The notes under the pieces: model-generated
The model's database searches: none
Seen by the model: only the letters and a program-made list of their open reading frames with translations
What the model was told of the DNA's origin: nothing
In this document: piece after piece, positions 60,226 to 64,000 of the stretch
How the letters are laid out: each line of letters begins with the position of its first letter
How positions within the stretch are numbered: position 1 is the stretch's first letter
Translations under genes and position numbers: made by a program
NCBI GenBank assembly: GCA_004322275.1
Contig: SCTA01000029.1
Span: 27,677-91,676, forward strand
Source of the DNA: a bacterium
Lineage (GTDB): Bacteria > Desulfobacterota > Deferrisomatia > Deferrisomatales > BM512
Length of the DNA: 64,000 bases
Direction: 5' to 3'

Positions 60226-60498
60226 TTACTTGAGGGCGTCCTTGAAGACTTTCCCTGCGGTGAATCTGGGGGCCGTGGAGGCGGGAATCTTGATCTCCTT
60301 GCCGGTCTGGGGGTTGCGTCCCTTGCGGGCCTTGCGCTTCGCCACCGAGAAGGTGCCGAATCCGGTAAGCGCAACCTTGTCGCCGCCCTTGAGGGCCGCG
60401 CCGATGGCCTCGGTCAGAGCGGCCAGAAGCGCTTCGGCGTCCTTTACCTTGAGGTCCGCAGCGGAGCTGACTTTGGAGATGAGTTCGGCCTTGTTCAT
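60226..60498 (-). CDS. HU family DNA-binding protein
   Basis: This 90-aa protein is a typical HU/IHF subunit: MNKAELISKVSSAADLKVKD at the front, then GFGTFSVAKRKARKGRNPQTG, where the DNA-intercalating arm begins, and FTAGKVFKDALK at the end. It bends DNA and compacts the nucleoid. The ATG at 60498 has GGAGGGG upstream. The reading frame opens 14 codons earlier but without homology. Confidence 0.95.
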   Translation of the reverse strand: MNKAELISKVSSAADLKVKDAEALLAALTEAIGAALKGGDKVALTGFGTFSVAKRKARKGRNPQTGKEIKIPASTAPRFTAGKVFKDALK

Positions 60499-60695
60499 TT
60501 TCCCCTCCTGCATAGGAAAAGTGTAGTTAATGAAAATCATTATTCAGTTGCTAGAAATTTATCCTCATTTTTCCTGATTTACAAGCGCTTTTGAAGGTGT
60601 GCGGCAAATCGTGGCGTGGACGGTTTTTCGCCGCTAACCGGACTCGATGCAAATTTAAGAAATTTACACCATAATTTTCATTTTCGGGTCTGTTT

Positions 60696-61358
60696 TCACG
60701 TCAAAAAGGCGAATTCGGGGGATAAAAGGATTCTCCCGGTCTCCGAAGCGCCGGACCGATTTTTTCCGGACAGGGATTTTGAAAACCTGCGGAGGGATTC
60801 GATATCGTCGATATCCTCCAAGGGGTCCAGCAGGCAATGACTTTTGCCCGCGCAGGTTATTCTTTTTATGGAAACTTTCAGCGTGTCGGGCGAGGACCAG
60901 GGAATCGCTCCGAAAACCGCGGGCAGGGGGGCTCTTAACGCTATGGCGCTGTAGCCCCCGTCGGGCGAGGGGATGAAGGCGGCGTCGAACCCGGCGGATT
61001 TTTCCAGCAGATCCCTTAGGTGGATTTCACCGAGAGAGGGGCAGTCGGTTCCGACGGCGGCTACGGGGCAAAGCCCCCTGGAAAAAGCCTCCTCAAAGGC
61101 CACGGAGAGCCGCGCCCCGAGGTCCCCGCCGCATTGGCTCTTTACCTTGTCATTCCCTATTATTTCTTTCAAGGCTCCGGGTTCGCCGTCAACCCGCCAG
61201 AGCACCGAGGCCCCGGATTTGCGGGCGGCTTTGGCGGTATCCCGGACCATTGCGAGGTAGAGGGAGACGGCCCTCTCGAAACCTATCGTTTGGGCGAGCC
61301 GGGTTTTGACCTTTCCCGGTTCCGGGGATTTGGCGAAGATTATTATTGCGGGCCGCAC
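60696..61358 (-). CDS. TIGR04282-type glycosyltransferase-like protein
   Basis: This 220-aa protein resembles the DUF2064/TIGR04282 group: IIIFAKSPEPGKVKTRLA at the N-terminus, VGTDCPSLGEIHLRDLLE and FIPSPDGGYSAIALRAP are diagnostic. Some members act in arsenosugar biosynthesis, others probably transfer nucleotide sugars. The GTG at 61358 is chosen because AAAGG lies upstream and the conserved domain begins there. It diverges from murJ. The usual partner glycosyltransferase is not adjacent. Confidence 0.82.
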   Translation of the reverse strand: MRPAIIIFAKSPEPGKVKTRLAQTIGFERAVSLYLAMVRDTAKAARKSGASVLWRVDGEPGALKEIIGNDKVKSQCGGDLGARLSVAFEEAFSRGLCPVAAVGTDCPSLGEIHLRDLLEKSAGFDAAFIPSPDGGYSAIALRAPLPAVFGAIPWSSPDTLKVSIKRITCAGKSHCLLDPLEDIDDIESLRRFSKSLSGKNRSGASETGRILLSPEFAFLT

Positions 61359-61446
61359 TTTAAACCTTTGATTTTTTTTGTGGATGGGTCTTTCATCTTG
61401 GTCTACCCTCCCCAATCATTTCAAAAAGTGTCCCGAAGGAGAGCGG

Positions 61447-63039
61447 ATGCCGGACAAGGGCCATGCGGCCAGCGCGGAAGCGGGAAAGATAGCCAGAGCG
61501 CTGGGAGTAATCTCCTCGACCACCATGCTGTCGAGGGTGATGGGACTCCTGCGCGATTCGCTCACCGCCGCTCTCTTCGGCGCGGGCGGCTTCATGGACG
61601 CCTTCCTGGTCGCCTTCAAGCTCCCGAACATGCTTCGCGGACTCCTTGCGGAAGGAAGTTTAACCGTATCTTTCATCCCGGTCTACACCGAGGTGATGGA
61701 GAAGGAGGGAGACGAGGCCGCGCACAAGCTCGGGCGGGTGGTAATAACCGCTCTGACCCTGATACTGGCCGTAATTGTACTTTTAGGCATTCTCGCCGCT
61801 CCGTGGATAGTCAACGTTGTGGCGATGGGGTTCAAGGACAACCCGGAAAAGTTCAATCTCACCGTTTCGATGACCCGGTGGCTCTTCCCCTTCATAGCCT
61901 TCGTCTCCCTTACCGCAATAGCGGGGGGGATACTAAACGCGAGGGAGCAGTTCTTCTACCCGGCGCTGGCTCCGGTTGTTCTGAACCTGTGCAACATAGT
62001 CGTGACCTGGACCCTTTACCGGTATTTCGACCTGCCCATCATGGCTATGGTCCTTGGGGTTCTGGTGGGCGGGGTGGCGCAGCTTCTGATTCAGGTCAGG
62101 CCGCTCGGAAAGCTCGGTTTCCACTACTTTCCTGATTTCGCCTTCAGAAGCGAGCCCTTAAAAAAGATTCTCCTCCTGATGGGGCCCTCCACCTTCGGCG
62201 TAGCGGTCTACCAGTTCAATATAGTTATCTCCACCTTCTTCGCCTCCTGGCTCCCTGAGGGCGCGGTCTCCTACCTGTATTACTCCGAAAGGCTTTTCCA
62301 GCTTCCCCTCGGGGTCTTCGCGGTATCCATCGGCGTGGCGAGCCTTCCGAGCCTCAGCAGGCTGGCGGCGAGGGAGGACTGGATATCCTTCAACCACACC
62401 GTAAGCCACGCCATCAGGCTTTTGTTCTTTATCGTCCTTCCCGCCTCGATCGGCCTTATGATTCTCTCGGAGCCGATCGTGGCGCTGCTCTTCGAGAGGG
62501 GGCGCTTTACCCCCGAGATGACGATCGGAACCTCGACCACGCTGAAATTCTACGCACTGGCTATGATACCCGTTTCGATAACCAGGGTCTTCGCGCAGAG
62601 CTTTTACGCCGTAAAGGAGATGAAGACGCCGGTAAAAGGGGCCTTCGTCTCGCTTGTCGTCAACGTCTTCGCGAGTTGGCTTTTCGCCTTCCCCCTGGGG
62701 CTCGCGCAGGGCGGGCTGGCGCTCGCGACGGCCTTCTCCTCCACCGTGAACATGTTCTACCTCTCTGAAATGTACCGGAGAAAGAATGGAGAGAACCCCT
62801 TCAAGGGCCTCTACAAGCCCCTCTTCCTGATTGCGCTCGCCTCTCTTGGAATGGGGGCGCTGGTCTGGCTGGGAGATGCCGGTTTTATCGCCCTCGCCGG
62901 AAAGGTTTCCGGCTTTTCGATGAGGCTTCTGGAGATTCTGCTGGTGATTCCCGCGGGCGTCGCCGGGTATATAGTCTTTGCGAAGCTTCTCGGCCTTAAA
63001 GACCTTTCCGAGCTCACCGGGAGGCTCAGGGGAAATTAA
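61447..63039 (+). CDS. murJ: Lipid II flippase MurJ
   Basis: This 530-aa protein has about 14 membrane helices and MVF/MurJ motifs: TMLSRVMGLLRDSLTAALFG near the N-terminus, FKLPNMLRGLLAEGSLTVSF and, later, RVFAQSFYAVKEMKTPVK. It moves lipid-linked peptidoglycan precursor across the inner membrane. The ATG at 61447 has AAGGAG upstream. It converges with mazG with only four bases between. Confidence 0.95.
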   Translation: MPDKGHAASAEAGKIARALGVISSTTMLSRVMGLLRDSLTAALFGAGGFMDAFLVAFKLPNMLRGLLAEGSLTVSFIPVYTEVMEKEGDEAAHKLGRVVITALTLILAVIVLLGILAAPWIVNVVAMGFKDNPEKFNLTVSMTRWLFPFIAFVSLTAIAGGILNAREQFFYPALAPVVLNLCNIVVTWTLYRYFDLPIMAMVLGVLVGGVAQLLIQVRPLGKLGFHYFPDFAFRSEPLKKILLLMGPSTFGVAVYQFNIVISTFFASWLPEGAVSYLYYSERLFQLPLGVFAVSIGVASLPSLSRLAAREDWISFNHTVSHAIRLLFFIVLPASIGLMILSEPIVALLFERGRFTPEMTIGTSTTLKFYALAMIPVSITRVFAQSFYAVKEMKTPVKGAFVSLVVNVFASWLFAFPLGLAQGGLALATAFSSTVNMFYLSEMYRRKNGENPFKGLYKPLFLIALASLGMGALVWLGDAGFIALAGKVSGFSMRLLEILLVIPAGVAGYIVFAKLLGLKDLSELTGRLRGN

Positions 63040-63043
63040 TAAC

Positions 63044-63832
63044 TTACTCCCTCTCGGCTTTCTTTGCTTCCTGCCAGAGATTTTCCATTTCATCAAGGGT
63101 GGCGTCGGCGGGGGATTTGCCGGTGTCCTTCAAGATTTTTTCAAGGTAGGCAAAGCGGCTCGCGAACTTCTCGGTCGTCCTGTGGAGGGCAGTTTCGGCG
63201 TCCACGCCGAGGCGCCTTCCCAGATTTACCACCGCGAAGAGGATGTCGCCAAGCTCTTCCTCCGCCGAGTTGGAATCCCTGGCTTCGATTGCTTCGGTAA
63301 GCTCCTCGCATTCCTCGCGGATTTTCAGCAGAACACCTTTCGCGCTCTCCCAGTCGAACCCCACGGAAGCCGCTTTCTCCGAGATTCTCCTCGCCCTGTG
63401 CAGCGCGGGCAGGCTCCGGGGCACGCCTTCCAGCAGCCCCCTTTTGGGCTTTTCCAGAGCCTTTATGCGTGACCAGCTGCGCTGAAGTTCCTCCGGGCCG
63501 TTCCACTTTTCCCCGCCGAAGACGTGGGGGTGACGGCGGATGAGTTTTTCGCAGATGGATTCAAGGGAATCCTCCACGGTAAAGGAGCCCTCCCCGGAGG
63601 CTATCCGCGCAAGCAGAACCACCTCAAGGAGGATGTCGCCCAGTTCCTCCTTCAGGAGGGCGTTGTCGCCTTCCTCAATGGCCTCCACCGCCTCGAAGGT
63701 TTCCTCTATCAGGTAGGGCGAAATTGTCCTTAGGGTCTGCTCCCTGTCCCAGGGGCAGCCCTCCGGCGAGCGGAGGACAGCGACTATTTCGTCCAGGCGG
63801 GAAAACAGCTCTCCCGCTGATTTTTTCTCCAT
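63044..63832 (-). CDS. mazG: Nucleoside triphosphate pyrophosphohydrolase MazG
   Basis: This 262-aa protein has two tandem MazG folds. The N-terminal one has CPWDREQTLRTISPYLIEETFE and EELGDILLEVVLLA, the metal-binding EExxE/ExxD pattern. The C-terminal one has EEELGDILFAVVNLGRRLGVD. It hydrolyses NTPs to NMP and pyrophosphate and removes aberrant nucleotides. GAGGTGA precedes the ATG at 63832. Confidence 0.95.
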   Translation of the reverse strand: MEKKSAGELFSRLDEIVAVLRSPEGCPWDREQTLRTISPYLIEETFEAVEAIEEGDNALLKEELGDILLEVVLLARIASGEGSFTVEDSLESICEKLIRRHPHVFGGEKWNGPEELQRSWSRIKALEKPKRGLLEGVPRSLPALHRARRISEKAASVGFDWESAKGVLLKIREECEELTEAIEARDSNSAEEELGDILFAVVNLGRRLGVDAETALHRTTEKFASRFAYLEKILKDTGKSPADATLDEMENLWQEAKKAERE

Positions 63833-63931
63833 TTTGTCACCTCGGGCGTTGTCGTTTTAAGGGCTTATCCGTAAATAAAACCTTCGTTCTCGCATCCGGC
63901 TTTTGGCCCGCTTTTGCCGCTCATCAATCGC

Positions 63932-63967
63932 AAAACCTCGACGTAGAACAACTACGCCTGCGGTTTT
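63932..63967. repeat. Palindromic repeat element
   Basis: AAAACC-tcga-CGTAG-aacaa-CTACG-cctgc-GGTTTT forms a nested dyad. CTCGACGTAG and the CGTAG/CTACG arms echo the CTCGACGTAGC-gct-GCTAC element near 6309-6326, so it looks like another member of the dispersed family. The rest of 63833-64000 holds no gene. Confidence 0.65.
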
Positions 63968-64000
63968 ACTCAATCTTCGCGACAAAATCGCTCTCAAAAT

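Overview
The window looks like chromosomal DNA of a GC-rich, Gram-negative, respiratory bacterium of the deltaproteobacterial type (Desulfuromonadota/Desulfobacterota-like). The evidence is three CXXCH-rich multiheme cytochromes beside a large porin-like protein, many PAS-containing hybrid histidine kinases, two NtrC-type sigma-54 activators, one near-perfect sigma-54 promoter, and many signal-peptide and lipobox proteins. The assignment is inferred from gene content only. I saw no rRNA, tRNA, CRISPR array or transposase gene.

Layout. 1-420: dispersed palindromic repeat modules. 422-6258: housekeeping and envelope genes (asd, GNAT, S4 protein, TetR, lgt, a LysM/YkuD protein that lacks its catalytic Cys, phosphodiester glycosidase). 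6671-12200: OmpA-like lipoprotein, hybrid kinase, thioesterase, more repeats. 12200-19305 (all minus): cyclodeaminase-like protein and a geranylgeranyl-reductase-like flavoprotein, then a probable copper block (two methyltransferases, DUF2933 protein, CopA-type ATPase, Met-rich periplasmic protein). 19701-23402: an unusual Cys-repeat/TM/coiled-coil/LRR protein, then a YbjQ-YbjQ-M48 protease operon. 23559-34112: a sigma-54-driven signalling island with a receiver-PATAN-roadblock protein, a free roadblock protein, a kinase with a degenerate receiver, an NtrC-type activator and two hybrid kinases. 34343-36057: a beta-barrel protein and a secreted HMA-domain protein. 36153-40616: a tightly overlapping operon of a 788-aa unknown protein, a phosphatidylserine-decarboxylase homologue and a divergent Lgt-like membrane protein. 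40693-46070 (minus): DUF3373-type porin, small periplasmic protein, octaheme cytochrome, two hexaheme cytochromes and a small membrane protein, a candidate porin-cytochrome electron conduit. 46302-47481 (minus): TerC behind a yybP-ykoY manganese riboswitch and terminator. 47818-55309: the most striking region, two tandem lipoproteins with MACPF/perforin-like cores (the first also carries a C-type-lectin-like domain), then a lipoprotein fusing a type-1 periplasmic-binding domain to a legumain-type (C13, clan CD) cysteine peptidase. 55392-63832: mostly ordinary genes (flavodoxin-fold reductase, orphan NtrC regulator, RNA m5U methyltransferase, SurA/PpiC-type isomerase, HU, TIGR04282 protein, murJ, mazG).

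The best candidate for an undescribed system is 47818-55309: surface-anchored pore-former homologues next to a ligand-sensing domain joined to an asparaginyl-endopeptidase-like protease. A sense-cleave-perforate logic, loosely parallel to protease-activated bacterial gasdermins, is an inference from gene content. The lipid operon at 36153-40616 and the signalling island at 23559-34112 are the next most interesting.
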